DNA of 64,000 bases from Cryoendolithus antarcticus. Taxonomy: Eukaryota > Ascomycota > Dothideomycetes > Cladosporiales > Cladosporiaceae. Location of the stretch: the NCBI GenBank assembly GCA_002077065.1, contig NAJO01000003.1, forward strand, positions 1,302,001 to 1,366,000, written 5' to 3'. Below the pieces are notes generated by a model. The model did no database searches. It was not told where the DNA came from and saw nothing but the letters and a program-made list of their open reading frames with translations. Both the position numbers and the translations under genes were made by a program. Each line of letters begins with the position of its first letter. The stretch's first letter is position 1. Shown here piece by piece: positions 54,377-64,000 of the stretch.

Positions 54377-56122
54377 GTTGAAGTATTCGATGGGAACGAG
54401 TTGAGATCTTGATTGTAAAAGAAGGGGATGCTGCTGAAGTCTGCGTTGTTGCTGTGTATGAGATATGAATGACTGCACTGAATGGACATACTTATATCGT
54501 CGACGGATTCAAGGTCAACATCCGAGGTGAGCTTCGAAAAGTGACACGATTGGTCGCAATCGCTAGACCCACCACCTTGTGCCGTGTATGCCATGAATCT
54601 GTGAGTTCAGCTTGCGCAGGAGTAGTGTGGCGATGCGGAGAACCGTTTACTGCCCATGAATCGCACGTCATGAATCGCTGCAGGAAATACTGCGAACGCG
54701 ACGTTATCCTGCAATCGACTCTTGCATACTGGCACGGCACTAGAGGTTTTAGAGGTGACGATTTTCGTCCGCCTGCATCGGCCGCGATCCGACGTACTGC
54801 AATGTGGCAAGTGCACTCGGTATTGCCGGCGTGGGTGATAAGATGTGATCTCCAGCGCTGAAACGAGTATCGACCAGGTGCAAAGGTCTGCCACCTTCCA
54901 GTCGAGTTGACCACATGTCGAGGTCATTGGTCTAGCGTGGGGCCGACAGTATGCACGCAATCATTTTGCGCCTGTCAGCTAGAGCAGCTAATTCTTTCCC
55001 AACCCTAGCGCTTATCCCGATCATCTGTTCTATCATACTTATAGATCTAGGTTGGAGTTATCGGAATCGTGGTTCATAATTACAGTCTACGAGGCCTTGA
55101 TTCAAGGGCGCATCTGGACCAGGCGGGCAAGTGACCACGACTCAAGCCAGCAGACGGCGCTGCGTGCATTCGTGAGGATGAAGTCGGAGTAGAGTTGCCG
55201 AGCCAATATGGGGAGCATTGTCCGTAACACAGCAGCAAGTCGAATCGCCAATCGGCAGTGCAAACTGCGCATCGTGGTACAGCCCAAAATATGCACCAAT
55301 ATATTAGATCCGGTCAAGTGATAACCGGGCTCAAGCATGCAGATCACAAGCTAAGACTATCAAGGTCAGCTTCGAAACACTTGGCGCAAGATCGATCGGT
55401 AAATGGCTCCTTGCCCAGAACTCGCTTGGAATGTCCCGTGGTTTCGAGTCGGCGGGTTGACCATTGCGCGACCGCGGGTCACGGAGAATTATACCTTTGT
55501 GGTTCCATGTGCGCCGGCGCAACCTTGATGTTCGCCATAAGCCCAGGTCGACGTGAGGTCTAGGAATTTGACTCGCAGCCAGCGGTTTCGGAACTGTAAG
55601 GTAGATTACAGCGAGGTCTTGGCCGAGCCTCGATCGTTTCCACAAGGCTTACCCCAATTTCGTCTGGGGCGCTTTGCAGATCTGCTGGTCTGCAGGTGAC
55701 TGCGGATGTAGTCGCGGTAGATGTGAATGATGGCTACATCATCTGTGGTCCGATGGCTCTGCGGTTCGTAGAGCCAGACCCGCCTTCAGCTACCATTATC
55801 GTCTAGGAGAGAGCTTCTCGGCTGTTCTACCCGAGATTTAACAACGAGTGTAAAGTCTTGATCACGATCGATCAGACTACCACAGAACGATAGACTCATA
55901 TATTGCCAGGACACCTCCGTCCCAAGCTGCATGTTCAGAGCCGCGTAACAGAACGAATGCGAGAAGATGCAACCGTCTATGCAGCGATATATTTTGCTTA
56001 CCTTAGATGCAGGTAAGATTGCTAAGTGCGTGCATAGAATCATTGGACAAGTGGCCTGTTGCCACGAACGACGACACCCACCTCGCCGCTCCTCAAATCT
56101 TCACAATTTCGTGTGAGGAGCC
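54377..56122. other. Intergenic between cutinase and EthD genes
   Basis: A 1.7-kb region with divergent promoters at its ends. The frames at 54469-54861 (plus) and 54492-54914 (minus) overlap each other and show no motif. No gene, RNA or repeat is supported. Confidence 0.45.
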
Positions 56123-56698
56123 ATGACGAATCTCGAACTGAAGGATCCGAAGGTCTCCGCACCTAACAGCTCATCTGATGGCAAGATCGGTCAGGGGCTG
56201 CTGAAGCGACGCGCTGGCACGTCGCATGAAGCCTTCAGGCAGTATTACATCGAGCACCACGGGCCAGTCGCTCTGCCGTGGTGCTTTGCCATGAATGTGA
56301 AGTACTATGCGCAAGTAAGTCATCACCAATCGCCGACTCTCTTGACGCAATCGTTAATGCAAAGTTAGATCCACAAGCCACTCCGGTGGGCGAACGACGC
56401 AGTTCGCGAGAAGTACAGCCAAACCACTGATCTCGAGCAATGGGATGCAGTGGCCAAGATGCTGTTTCCCATCAACTTCGACTTCGCAGAATGGTTCGCG
56501 TCCAGCAGCGTAGGCAAGCGATATTTCCAGGATGTCATCTTGCCAGACGAACGACGGTTTCTGCTCAGCAATGCAATGGAGCATTTGCAAGGCGTAGACG
56601 CTGGCAGCGTGGTAGGCGATCGAGTAGTGCTCATCGCGGATGGCAAAGCAGCCGTCGACTTTCAGCAGTGGGAGAAGCTGTTCGATGCGACCGAGTAG
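56123..56698 (+). CDS. EthD-domain protein (dimeric ferredoxin-like fold)
   Basis: Exons 56123-56314 and 56369-56698 give 173 residues (donor GTAAGT, acceptor TTAG, phase 0). The N-terminal half has the EthD signature GLLKRRAGTSHEAFRQYYIE followed by HHGPVALPW, in which Lys-Arg, the Phe-x-x-Tyr-Tyr and the His-Gly-Pro elements match fungal EthD enzymes. Members include small dehydratases and cyclases of polyketide pathways as well as ethyl-tert-butyl-ether degradation proteins. The downstream half (DVILPDERRFLLSNAMEHLQ) is helical and closes the fold. It is next to a decayed PRISE-type reductase gene in convergent orientation, so it could be a survivor of a small metabolic cluster, but that is inference only. 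No signal peptide; cytosolic. Confidence 0.85.
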
Positions 56699-56753
56699 CT
56701 GCACACGGACTTAGCGCCCCTTGATCACTCCGATCGCCGCATGATTGGGCGCC

Positions 56754-58000
56754 TTATCCATCAATCACTGGACGAACCATCTTCAATCTTGCCACGTCCT
56801 GGAACGTCTCGAGTAGTGCCTCTTTCGAATCCACAAACCCATGCCAGCCCAGCTTTCGACTTTTGTCCATACCCAGCATGATCGGTGCAGTCCTCATAAG
56901 CGTTCCGTCCAAGAAACCGAAGATCCGAATGACGTCCCCGTCGGCTGGAAATGCCTTGAGCCTATGCTCCCTAGCTAACGAAGCCCAAGCTTGCTTGACT
57001 TCGGGTCTCGCAGCCCAGCTGACCATCGTGAATTTCCTTCTCATGACTCCTTTGCCGCCATAGCCACGCGGGTTCAATCTCGTCTCTTGCACTTGATACT
57101 GATCTCCGTCCTATAGCCCGATGCTTCGGGCCCCATACCACTTGGATATAACCGGCCAAGTGGCTTCCCACGTGGAAGAGCTGCCATCGCAAGTGTTGAA
57201 TCGTTCACCCGTTGGCGCAGCCAAAACTGCCCACTCCTCCATGTACGCGTTCATCATCGCATAGCTTATGCTCTGCGGCATCTGCCATGCCACTAGGTCG
57301 CCAGGGAAGACCATATGCTCGCCTGGCTTTGCGCATACGGCAGCATAGATTGCGAGGGGTCATGCATAGGTCATCGCTGCACCGGGCACGGCTCCAGTGA
57401 TGGGACCCGGGATACAGACGTTGCTTGCACAGCTTGTATCTTCGCAAAAGGCTGATAGAACGTCCTCTTGAGCGTAGTAGAAGTTTGGCTCAAGCAGGAC
57501 TCGGGAATCTGACTCTTCTTGTGGTAGTTTCGTGGGACCCAGGTGAACGCCGTGCGTCATTGCGCCAGTCTGGAGCAGGAATGTTTGGGAGTGATTGAGG
57601 CGATGGACAGGGCCGTAAGGAAGTTGGACAATAGCGCACTGTTGATATTGAGGGACTCTTGTGCAGTATTCCATGGATCACGATTGTGATTCAGATTGGG
57701 ATGGACGCAAGAGGGGTTGAAAATTTGATCGGCTGTGACTTTCTTTGCTTTCAGGACTGCAGCAATCTCATCGGATTGAGCAAGGGAGTCGACAGAGCTA
57801 TGTTCAGCATTCGCAGGCAAGCCACTAGAGCCATGCGGTGGACGCCGCGAAGGGCAGTATACTTTCTTCCATTGCGACATGTCTCCTCCCCATACACGTA
57901 GCATACAATGGCCGCTGATTTTATTCGCACCAGTGCCGATAGCTGTAAGTCCGATGACTTCAGGAGGAAGCGATGGCAAGCCATGGATGATACCTCTCGA
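56754..58000 (-). pseudogene. Decayed PRISE-type short-chain reductase (progesterone 5beta-reductase/iridoid synthase-like)
   Basis: The order of conserved pieces on the minus strand is that of fungal NAD(P)-dependent PRISE-like SDRs: a nucleotide-binding TGANKISGHCMLRV (about 57930), YCPSRRPPHG, EIAAVLKAKKVTADQ, LLSNFLTALSIASITPK, then in a different frame LLQTGAMTHGVHLGPTKLPQ, LLEPNFYYAQED (the catalytic Tyr region), GDLVAWQ, and the C-terminal FGFLDGTL and SRKLGWHGFVDS. Three lesions are visible: a one-base frameshift near 57580, an in-frame TGA at 57362-57360 and an in-frame TAG at 57113-57111. None is bypassed by a plausible intron. The 5' end is uncertain; an intron ending CTTACAG just before the TGAN motif is likely. 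The reading frames are otherwise well preserved, so loss is fairly recent. Confidence 0.82.
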
Positions 58001-58112
58001 CGAGATCGTCTGCTGCACACTGGCTAGATCCGTCTCGATCACACCCGTTGATGAGCTTGATATGAAAATTTCCAAAATCTGGAACGAAGGAGATGCTGGT
58101 CCGTTTTCAACA

Positions 58113-58157
58113 ATCGTCTCGGTCACCATCGTCTCGGTCACCATCGCCAGCGTCACT
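58113..58157. repeat. 15-bp tandem repeat, two perfect and one degenerate copy
   Basis: The unit ATCGTCTCGGTCACC occurs at 58113-58127 and 58128-58142, followed by a diverged copy to 58157. On the minus strand it encodes an acidic Gly/Asp/Arg repeat in one frame, but I cannot attach it to a gene. Confidence 0.8.
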
Positions 58158-59291
58158 GCCATGCATGCTTTCGCCCTCGCCAGCATCTGCGTCATCACCA
58201 GAATCTGCACCTTGGAGAGCGCGTTGTTCCTGCGTCCTGTCGGGGAATAGTGTGTCAATGGCAGCGTACCTTATTTGACCTATTGTCACATGTTCAGCTC
58301 CTGCAAGAGCATATAAATGCTTGTCTGGGCCGGTAAGCAGTTCATCCTTAACGGCCTTGGTCGACTGCAAGACAGGCGCTAGATGCTCGATCATCATCCG
58401 AGGCCATCATTTAGACCACGCTGGTCCGTGAAGAGCAAATCGTGAGAGTGTGGCTCGCCCAGGCGCGTCAGTAGTACTGTTGTCCCCGTTCGATCGACAT
58501 TGATGCGAAGACTAGCAGCACATGGACGCCGTGTGGTAATTCTGTTGCCAAGTCCTTTCGTGACCTTTTCGGATCTGCGTCCCCTGATCGTACATCGACA
58601 TGTGTACGCATGGCTGAAGCTGCCGTTCTTGAGTGCATTGGCGCTGATATGGCCAGAGACATTTGAAGTCCAGGGCCAGTATGTCTCGAAAGGTCTGCGG
58701 ATCTAGGGTCAATGGGCTCGAGGCGGTGTAGAAAAGCTTGTCTCTCTATGAAGGGAGCTCGGGCGGGATCATGTGAGCCATCTTGGGCTATCACTATCAA
58801 GCCATCAGCTCCCATTCACCTTTCCGGGCTTCAGCGATGACTCTTGCCCAATGCAGTCGACACCCGTTCATGTTGTCGGGCACAAAGTCGGCCGAGTCCG
58901 GTCTCCTGCGTTAAGTTCATTAGCACGGACCACGTCGCAAACGCTGCAGAAGGAACACCTCCCAAAAGCCGCGCCTTCCTCCGCATCGCACTGGCTTCCC
59001 GACTCGGCCAGCGGACGTAAGTAATCAGTTGCGCTCGGTGCTAAGAGTACGGATTGACGTGATGCCATCGAATGTGACCTCATCTGGGAGCCTGAATATC
59101 CACATGGACAAAGATAAGTACTCTCGACATTTCCTATGGTTGACTCTCTCTTCATCTCATCAGCATTCCATCGATCAAGTTAGACCAAGCCCTTGAGCGC
59201 TACAGAATATTAAATCGCACACAACGACCCAAGACTATCACCCACTACATCTATTCAGGTCAAAGGAGTTCGTCAGACTAAGACACACAAG
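58158..59291. other. Intergenic, possibly with decayed coding sequence
   Basis: No intact gene. Minus-strand frames at 58468-58815 and 58512-58712 carry protein-like pieces (FIERQAFLHRLEPIDPR; DPQTFRDILALDF) in neighbouring frames, which could be one broken exon, but no family is recognised. Confidence 0.35.
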
Positions 59292-59543
59292 ATGCCTTTC
59301 TTCCGCATGTCCTCCACCAGCTCGGCCAACTTCACCAGCGCTTCCCGATCATCAAGCTGCAGCTCAGCAGCTTCAAGCTCAACGACATCTCTACCACTAG
59401 AAGTTCTCGCCATGACTCTTCCTATGGCGCCGCGAGAAGACAACTTCAATATGTCTGAAGCCTCTCACCGTGCGAGGATGCTCTCCAAACTCAAGCCGGC
59501 GCCTAGCGAGGGACTTTCAAGCTACCGCATTGTGCGAGTGTGA
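59292..59543 (+). CDS. Possible small Ser-rich protein (83 residues)
   Basis: A short frame with a good start context (ACACAAGATGCC). It has a Ser/Ala-rich N-terminus and a more structured end (NMSEASHRARMLSKLKPAPS). I do not recognise it and no intron is evident. It lies alone on the plus strand. Chance is a real alternative; transcript evidence would decide. Confidence 0.35.
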   Translation: MPFFRMSSTSSANFTSASRSSSCSSAASSSTTSLPLEVLAMTLPMAPREDNFNMSEASHRARMLSKLKPAPSEGLSSYRIVRV

Positions 59544-59668
59544 GCCGAGACGACCTTCGATGAAAGCCAATAGAGCCATCGAACTTCCAAGCAAGCAACT
59601 TGCGAATGTCCCATCTGACGGCGAAGCCATGGAAACCGGTATCTTTACATTGGCTGCTGGTGACTAAA

Positions 59669-60166
59669 TCAGTCAACACGGCCGCACAATTCACTACCTC
59701 GCCAGTCATCACCACGAGATGAGACTTCCAGCGGCGCGACGATGTACTGCGGGTCAAGATCGCGCGCCTCTATGCGATGCAATAGAGTCTCGCCTTTTAT
59801 ATGGACGTTCGTCCGCTGGACAGTCATGAGACTGAAAGCCACGATAACGGCCTCGTCAACCGTACTAGTGCCAGCTGGACAAGTGTGGACGTATCGGTTC
59901 AATAGCGTGGCAAGGAGGACCGGAGGGTCAGCAAAGCAGCTCGTAGGGCTGGAAAGGGCAGGGAGCACAGGCTCAGATCGCTTTATAGGATATCTAGATG
60001 TGCCAGACACGCCTCCCATATCTACGCTCATGCATCCAATCATTCCATCATGCATCGTATACATCAGGTTTCCAATCCATAACGCCTCATCCAATTGCTG
60101 ATATGCGCCACTGACCACGGCCGTCCCACGCAGATCTGATTCATCAAGAATCCTTACTGCCTCGCC
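59669..60166 (-). pseudogene. Orphan open frame downstream of the siderophore transporter (exon or gene remnant)
   Basis: A minus-strand frame of about 165 codons runs from after a stop at 60169-60167 to a TGA at 59669. Its composition is protein-like (RILDESDLRGTAVVSGAYQQ, then EALWIGNLMYTMHDGMIG and VQRTNVHIKGETLLHRIEA). The first ATG in frame is at 60064, and the more conserved-looking part starts upstream of it, overlapping the last codons of the transporter gene. It therefore looks like a 5'-truncated gene remnant or an exon whose partner is missing. I do not recognise the family; a plus-strand frame over the same bases looks less protein-like. Confidence 0.4.
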
Positions 60167-62117
60167 TCACTTGTGCACTTCTCCCTGGGCTTAACATGGG
60201 CTCCGACTCACCCAGCGCACTGTCCGTTGACACTCTCCGCGGCAGGCTTGCTCCATGGCCTGCGCTTCTCGATCTTGGTGCAGTATCGGTATCGACTCCG
60301 ATTACGACTCCAGTGACGTGCTGCTCGATCTCGTCTAGCTTGTAGTTCTCCATGAGGAAGCTGAGTAGTATCACTGGGACGGCAACGCATACCGCCACCC
60401 AGAGTGTCTTCGACATCGTCTCCTGGTACGCTCGATTGATGGCTACGCGTGTGGGATCACCCATCTGCCACTCGGAAGAAGCCAGTGTGATATTCTTGTA
60501 GATCGCTGTAGCTTGATCCTGTGTCTCGACTGGCAGGTATAGAGCCAGCTTGTGTGGGACGTTTGCAGACCAAATGGCGCCCGAGATGGCTGATCCAGTG
60601 GCGCCGCCAACCTCAAGGAAGGTAAGAAAGATCGCGGTAGCTGCTGCGACTTCTTGGTGGCTTGCCGAAGCCTGCACACCGAGCTGAGCCGGGACGTTCA
60701 GCATGCCTCCTCCGACACCGACCAGCGCCGTAGTGCCTGCAAGCACAGCAACAGAGGCGCCTTCAACGCGGAAGGTATGCATGAGGATGAGGCCGAGTAA
60801 ATTGATGCATGCACCTGTGGTGATGAAGTACTTGTAGTGCTTTGTGTACTTGATGGCGAGCGAGACGAGAAACGATGTGATCGTCGCGGCGAAAGTCCAC
60901 ATCTGCACAATCTGACCAGCAGAGGCGATGGACTGCGACTGGACAACTAGGAGATAAGACTGGAAGTAGGGATACACCGAGAGGTAGTAGGTCATGAAGT
61001 AGAAGAAAGAGATCGCAAAGCCAGCCAAGACCGTGCGCTTCTTGAACAGGCTTCCAGGGAAGAAGGCGCGAGGTGCGAACGTCTTGCTTCGTTCCCAGAA
61101 TGGGAAGACTGCGAGGCACAACGCGCCGATGACCAGCATGGCCAGTAGACCGTGATTGTTCCAGTCGCCATCGGAGATGAGCGACAGTGGGATCAGTAGC
61201 AGTGAGAAGCCAGCGCAAATCAGCACAAGCCCAAAGACGTCAAGTTCTAACCAAAGGTGCTTGATAGCCTGCCAGTATCCACGACCTTGGAGTGGCGATG
61301 GTGGCAAGATGCCCTTTGCCGCTGCTTTGCGCTGATTGATGAATAGCGCCAGCGCGAGTGGCAGGTACGCAATCGGCAAGATGACAGCCCAGATGCCATA
61401 GCCCCAACGCCAGCTCGCTCTCCGCAGTAGAGTCTCCGCCAGCGGAGCACCGATCCAGACGTTGATCAGGAACGGCATCGCAGGTAGCGTGGAGCACAAG
61501 GCTCTGTTAACCAAATCGCTCGTGTCAGCGATGAAGATCTGTATCAAGATCTGTAGCCCTGTGCTACCCGCTGCGTAGAAGATTTGCGCGGCCGCATATG
61601 TTTCCACATTGTGTGACGCGGCTTGCTGTATGTATCCTATCGAGAAGATGAAGACTGAGAGCGTGAAGGCTTCGAAGCGGCCAAAGACGTCTGCTAGCTT
61701 GGACATTGGGGGCTTGACCACGGAGAGTACAACGCCTTGAACCACCATGACCGTGGCAACATTTGAATGTGCCGAGAATGCGCTCGTGGCGTATATGGTC
61801 AGATTCACTGTCGTCTGGCCCTCCAGCGAAGTGGCGTAGGCCAGCATGCAGATGCCGAAGTAGGCCACATATAGACTTGACTTGGACCATGTCGATGCGA
61901 TGACCTCTAACCGTTTCACACCAGCTTGTGCGGAAGCTACACTTGCGTCATCATCGTCCGAGTCGATCAGAGCCTCGTGGTCGCCGTTATATGGTCTCAT
62001 GGCCATGAGCTTCTCGGTTGGCACAACGCTCGATCGCCGCCTGTGCGACAGCCGACGCGCTGAGTCGCTAGTGTTGTGGTCTGTAGATACATCGTTAACG
62101 ATGGTGCCGTACCTCAT
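60144..62117 (-). CDS. MFS siderophore-iron transporter (Arn/Sit/Mir type)
   Basis: The frame from the ATG at 62117-62115 encodes 657 residues, close to the usual 600-650. The N-terminal cytosolic part (about 60 residues) is basic then acidic (LIDSDDDDASVAS). About 14 hydrophobic segments follow. Recognisable siderophore-transporter features are the first-helix start YVAYFGICMLAYATSLEGQT, the MFS motif KLADVFGRFEAF, a KYTKHYKYFITTGACINLLG block, GGGMLNVPAQLGVQASASHQ, and the end VPVILLSFLMENYKLDEIEQ. The second half has no intron. The start may lie further upstream if an intron-like segment (62211-62130) is spliced; at least one alternative first exon stays in frame. Two SreA-type sites lie just upstream, so iron repression is likely. 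Which ferri-siderophore is carried cannot be read from sequence. Confidence 0.88.
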   Translation of the reverse strand: MRYGTIVNDVSTDHNTSDSARRLSHRRRSSVVPTEKLMAMRPYNGDHEALIDSDDDDASVASAQAGVKRLEVIASTWSKSSLYVAYFGICMLAYATSLEGQTTVNLTIYATSAFSAHSNVATVMVVQGVVLSVVKPPMSKLADVFGRFEAFTLSVFIFSIGYIQQAASHNVETYAAAQIFYAAGSTGLQILIQIFIADTSDLVNRALCSTLPAMPFLINVWIGAPLAETLLRRASWRWGYGIWAVILPIAYLPLALALFINQRKAAAKGILPPSPLQGRGYWQAIKHLWLELDVFGLVLICAGFSLLLIPLSLISDGDWNNHGLLAMLVIGALCLAVFPFWERSKTFAPRAFFPGSLFKKRTVLAGFAISFFYFMTYYLSVYPYFQSYLLVVQSQSIASAGQIVQMWTFAATITSFLVSLAIKYTKHYKYFITTGACINLLGLILMHTFRVEGASVAVLAGTTALVGVGGGMLNVPAQLGVQASASHQEVAAATAIFLTFLEVGGATGSAISGAIWSANVPHKLALYLPVETQDQATAIYKNITLASSEWQMGDPTRVAINRAYQETMSKTLWVAVCVAVPVILLSFLMENYKLDEIEQHVTGVVIGVDTDTAPRSRSAGHGASLPRRVSTDSALGESEPMLSPGRSAQVRRGSKDS

Positions 62118-62735
62118 GGCCACGGTGAGCTGGACATATGAGTGATGGTGATGGTGCACGTAGAGCGAGGGATCAGATAAGAGGTTATCTGATCAGATGG
62201 GTAGGACTTACGCTCCGATCTCGGTCCGGCCTCAGGCCCGGCATTTGTGGACGTGTCGTGTGATGGCAGAAGGGATAATTCATGACCGGAAGATGAATGT
62301 GAGGCTGACCTACGGCTGCCAGAGCCGGCTCGTGATGAACGACGTACCTGGCCTGCATAGCTGCCGCTCTCCTGCATCAGGACCATCATGACTGGGTCTG
62401 AACGAGTCTCGATTGGGCAGCTCAGTTGAGGCAGATCCTCGACACGTGCACGGTCTAAAACCGGCCCGCATTGTGGAGTTGATCCAATCGATCTCACGAC
62501 CATGAGTACATAATGTCTTCTACTTTCGCTATGCTGCCATGCTTGCTTCGCCTCTTCTCGCTGGTCGATAATCGTCGGTCGAAGACTCTCCACGCTGGGA
62601 GGAGTGATAACGTCCTGGCCCAAGCAGGCAGCTCCCCTCGCCTTGCCTTACAAGTCATAATCGCACTTCACTTCACGAACTCCCGCAGTCCAACCTCCTC
62701 TCCCATCATGTGATTCCGACCATTGTCCCAGTGCG
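62118..62735. promoter_or_regulatory. Upstream region of the siderophore transporter
   Basis: This 618-bp region holds the GATA-site pair. A minus-strand frame (62623 to 62114) has a Ser/Arg-rich, partly protein-like sequence (AGSGSRRSASHSSSGHELSL) that might contribute a first exon. A GTAAGT donor at 62211 and a CAG ending at 62130 would form an 82-nt intron. Confidence 0.4.
62172..62193. promoter_or_regulatory. Inverted pair of SreA/SRE-type GATA iron-repressor sites
   Basis: ATCAGATAA at 62172-62180 and its reverse complement TTATCTGAT at 62185-62193 are separated by 4 bp, 55-77 bp upstream of the transporter ATG. Both match the extended consensus ATCWGATAA of fungal GATA iron repressors (SreA, SRE, Urbs1, Fep1), which shut down siderophore genes when iron is sufficient. 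They may lie inside a leader intron. Confidence 0.75.
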
Positions 62736-63527
62736 TCAGATCAGTACACTCCCAGCACCCCTTTGGTGCACGACGCGCTCGCCCCTCCAGTTCACGAAGC
62801 CTCTCAAGCCCGGTCGGGCTGAGACGCCGCGCGTCGTCTGGATCGGCTTACGCTTCTTCTCGATACGCTGCCTCCTCACTCTTGGATAGCGACACAGTAC
62901 TCTGGAGGCTGGGGTAAGTGGTAGTCCCCTGGGTTCTGGCACGTTGTACGACGTAGCGCTGTTCGATTGCTCAGACTCCCCCGCGGAGAAGGGCATGGCG
63001 TTCAACTGTGCAGCGAAGGTCTGACTCATGGTGTTGTCCAAGGCCGGACCTTCTGGTCTCTCGCTTTGTTTGTTCTGTGCGAATTCGATCGGAGGCAAGA
63101 GAAATGGCCTTGGGGTTGTTTCTTCACGTCGAGTTGTTCCGCCGCGGATATTGTCGAAGATGTATGCTGCTCTCACTTGGCTTGTCTCTGCTTGCTTGAT
63201 GCTTGCATCTCCAACGCGACCAGTCTGCGCAGCAGACTTCCCTTCTAGCCCCTGGATCTTCACTTCTTGCTCGCGAAGCAGAAATCTCAGGACGAAGTTC
63301 TGAGTCGCCATGCCCGCGCTTGGCAGATGATCCTGCGCCGGAGCTTGGCCCATGATGCCCATTCGCCCACGCATGAATGTCTGCCTCGCCTCCTCGAGAT
63401 GAGTCTGAGCTGCATCGCGCTCCACTGGGCTTAGTGAAGTTGGTGTTGGCACGCGGAGCTCTGGCTGGGTGGAAGTGTCCATTCGGCGCGGACGCCAGGA
63501 CATTGGGGTGAGGTAAGTCTGATTCAT
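62736..63527 (-). CDS. Hypothetical protein, basic C-terminus
   Basis: Not recognised. From the ATG at 63527-63525 the frame encodes 263 residues; upstream in-frame sequence lacks conserved character. The N-terminal third has a helical, charged region (SPVERDAAQTHLEEARQTFM). The middle (FVLRFLLREQEVKIQGLEGK) may form a short coiled coil. The C-terminal 60 residues are very basic (RYPRVRRQRIEKKRKPIQTT), suggesting nucleic-acid or membrane binding. No signal peptide or membrane segment. The frame is long and has reasonable composition, but no intron or motif confirms it. Confidence 0.5.
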   Translation of the reverse strand: MNQTYLTPMSWRPRRMDTSTQPELRVPTPTSLSPVERDAAQTHLEEARQTFMRGRMGIMGQAPAQDHLPSAGMATQNFVLRFLLREQEVKIQGLEGKSAAQTGRVGDASIKQAETSQVRAAYIFDNIRGGTTRREETTPRPFLLPPIEFAQNKQSERPEGPALDNTMSQTFAAQLNAMPFSAGESEQSNSATSYNVPEPRGLPLTPASRVLCRYPRVRRQRIEKKRKPIQTTRGVSARPGLRGFVNWRGERVVHQRGAGSVLI

Positions 63528-64000
63528 GATGGTGAGTGCTTGTGTATTGTTGAAAGGAGGGGATGTAGTAGACGTACTGTATATTGTTGACGCTGATACC
63601 ACGAGCTTTTGTCGATGCCTGTATGGCGTCAGATCAGTCACTTGCTGGACTTGAATGGTAAGTGAGTCGCGCGCTCAATGCTGTGATGGTGAACCAGGCG
63701 CTGTCTCGAGGCGCTGGTGGGTGTACTGCACCTGGTGTAAGGTATGAGTGTCATTGCAATTGCAGTGGATACACCCTATACACAAACAGCAGAATCACAT
63801 GCTCGCTTGCCTCCGCCCCACCCCCCTCCCCTCGATTATCACGTGCTCCTCACTGCCACCGTCACTTCAACCTCAGTCCGCTTACATATTTCGAGTTCCT
63901 CATCAGCCACCCCGCCGCTACCGCCCCCACACTGAGCACGCTTAGGGCAGCAATAAGCCTATCACTGACCTGCGTTTCTTCCACTACCCTTCCTACGTTC
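63528..64000. other. Right-edge intergenic sequence
   Basis: About 470 bp with no supportable gene. A pyrimidine-rich stretch (about 63805-63930, plus strand) could be the promoter or leader of a plus-strand gene beyond the window. Confidence 0.4.

Noticed and set aside
54469..54914. Overlapping plus and minus frames of 130-140 codons upstream of the cutinase
   Set aside because: Neither has a motif, and they exclude each other; region is the likely cutinase promoter.
1..64000. tRNA, rRNA, CRISPR array, bacterial-type operon or intact transposable element
   Set aside because: Scanned by eye for T-arm GGTTCGA...CC patterns, regular spaced repeats, terminal inverted repeats and transposase or reverse-transcriptase motifs; none found. 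A covariance-model and repeat search could still reveal weak ones.

Overview
This window is nuclear DNA from a filamentous ascomycete (Pezizomycotina), perhaps a Dothideomycete. The genes carry short introns of about 45-110 nt with GTAAGT/GTGAGT donors and CTAAC/CTGAC-like branch sites. There are no operons. Neighbours include TTI1, SGF73, a Jsn1/Puf2-type PUF protein, SDS22, a Ubp12-type protease, a cutinase and a siderophore transporter. The class-level placement is a guess; the subphylum is well supported by gene content.

Layout. 1-7.5 kb: the 5' part of a CAP59/CMT1-like mannosyltransferase gene (minus, runs off the left edge), then SGF73 (minus) and TTI1 (plus) sharing a roughly 250-bp divergent promoter. 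7.5-12 kb: about 4.5 kb with no gene I can support. 12-20.4 kb: a RING-PH-vWA protein of Ste5/Far1 architecture and an RRM+PUF RNA-binding protein, both plus. 20.4-26 kb: sparse, but it holds two small diverged paralogous genes of unknown function (22.06-22.73 and 24.72-25.33 kb). 26-31.7 kb: a BAR-SH3 protein divergent from SDS22, then an unrecognised disordered coiled-coil protein. 33.6-38 kb: a Zn2Cys6 transcription factor facing a cytochrome P450 that looks broken inside. 38.4-49.2 kb: a mitochondrial-type PPR protein, a large DUSP-UCH deubiquitinase and a tail-anchored glycogen-binding-domain protein. 50-54.4 kb: two secreted proteins, a 647-residue unknown and a cutinase. 56-64 kb: an EthD-domain protein, a decayed PRISE-type reductase pseudogene, an orphan exon, a siderophore-type MFS transporter with two SreA-like GATA sites just upstream, and a hypothetical protein.

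The left and central parts are mostly conserved housekeeping genes (PIKK maturation, SAGA, mRNA control, PP1 regulation, endocytosis, ubiquitin). The right-hand part from about 50 kb is accessory: secreted enzymes, broken metabolic genes and iron uptake. The item most likely to be undescribed is the paralogous pair at 22-25 kb. It shares a GGVGRLCSC motif and a C-terminal QRWL...NDMPAYLR motif, and nearly all differences in the shared codons are synonymous. Exon structures below were derived by hand from splice signals and frame continuity; no search or alignment program was run.
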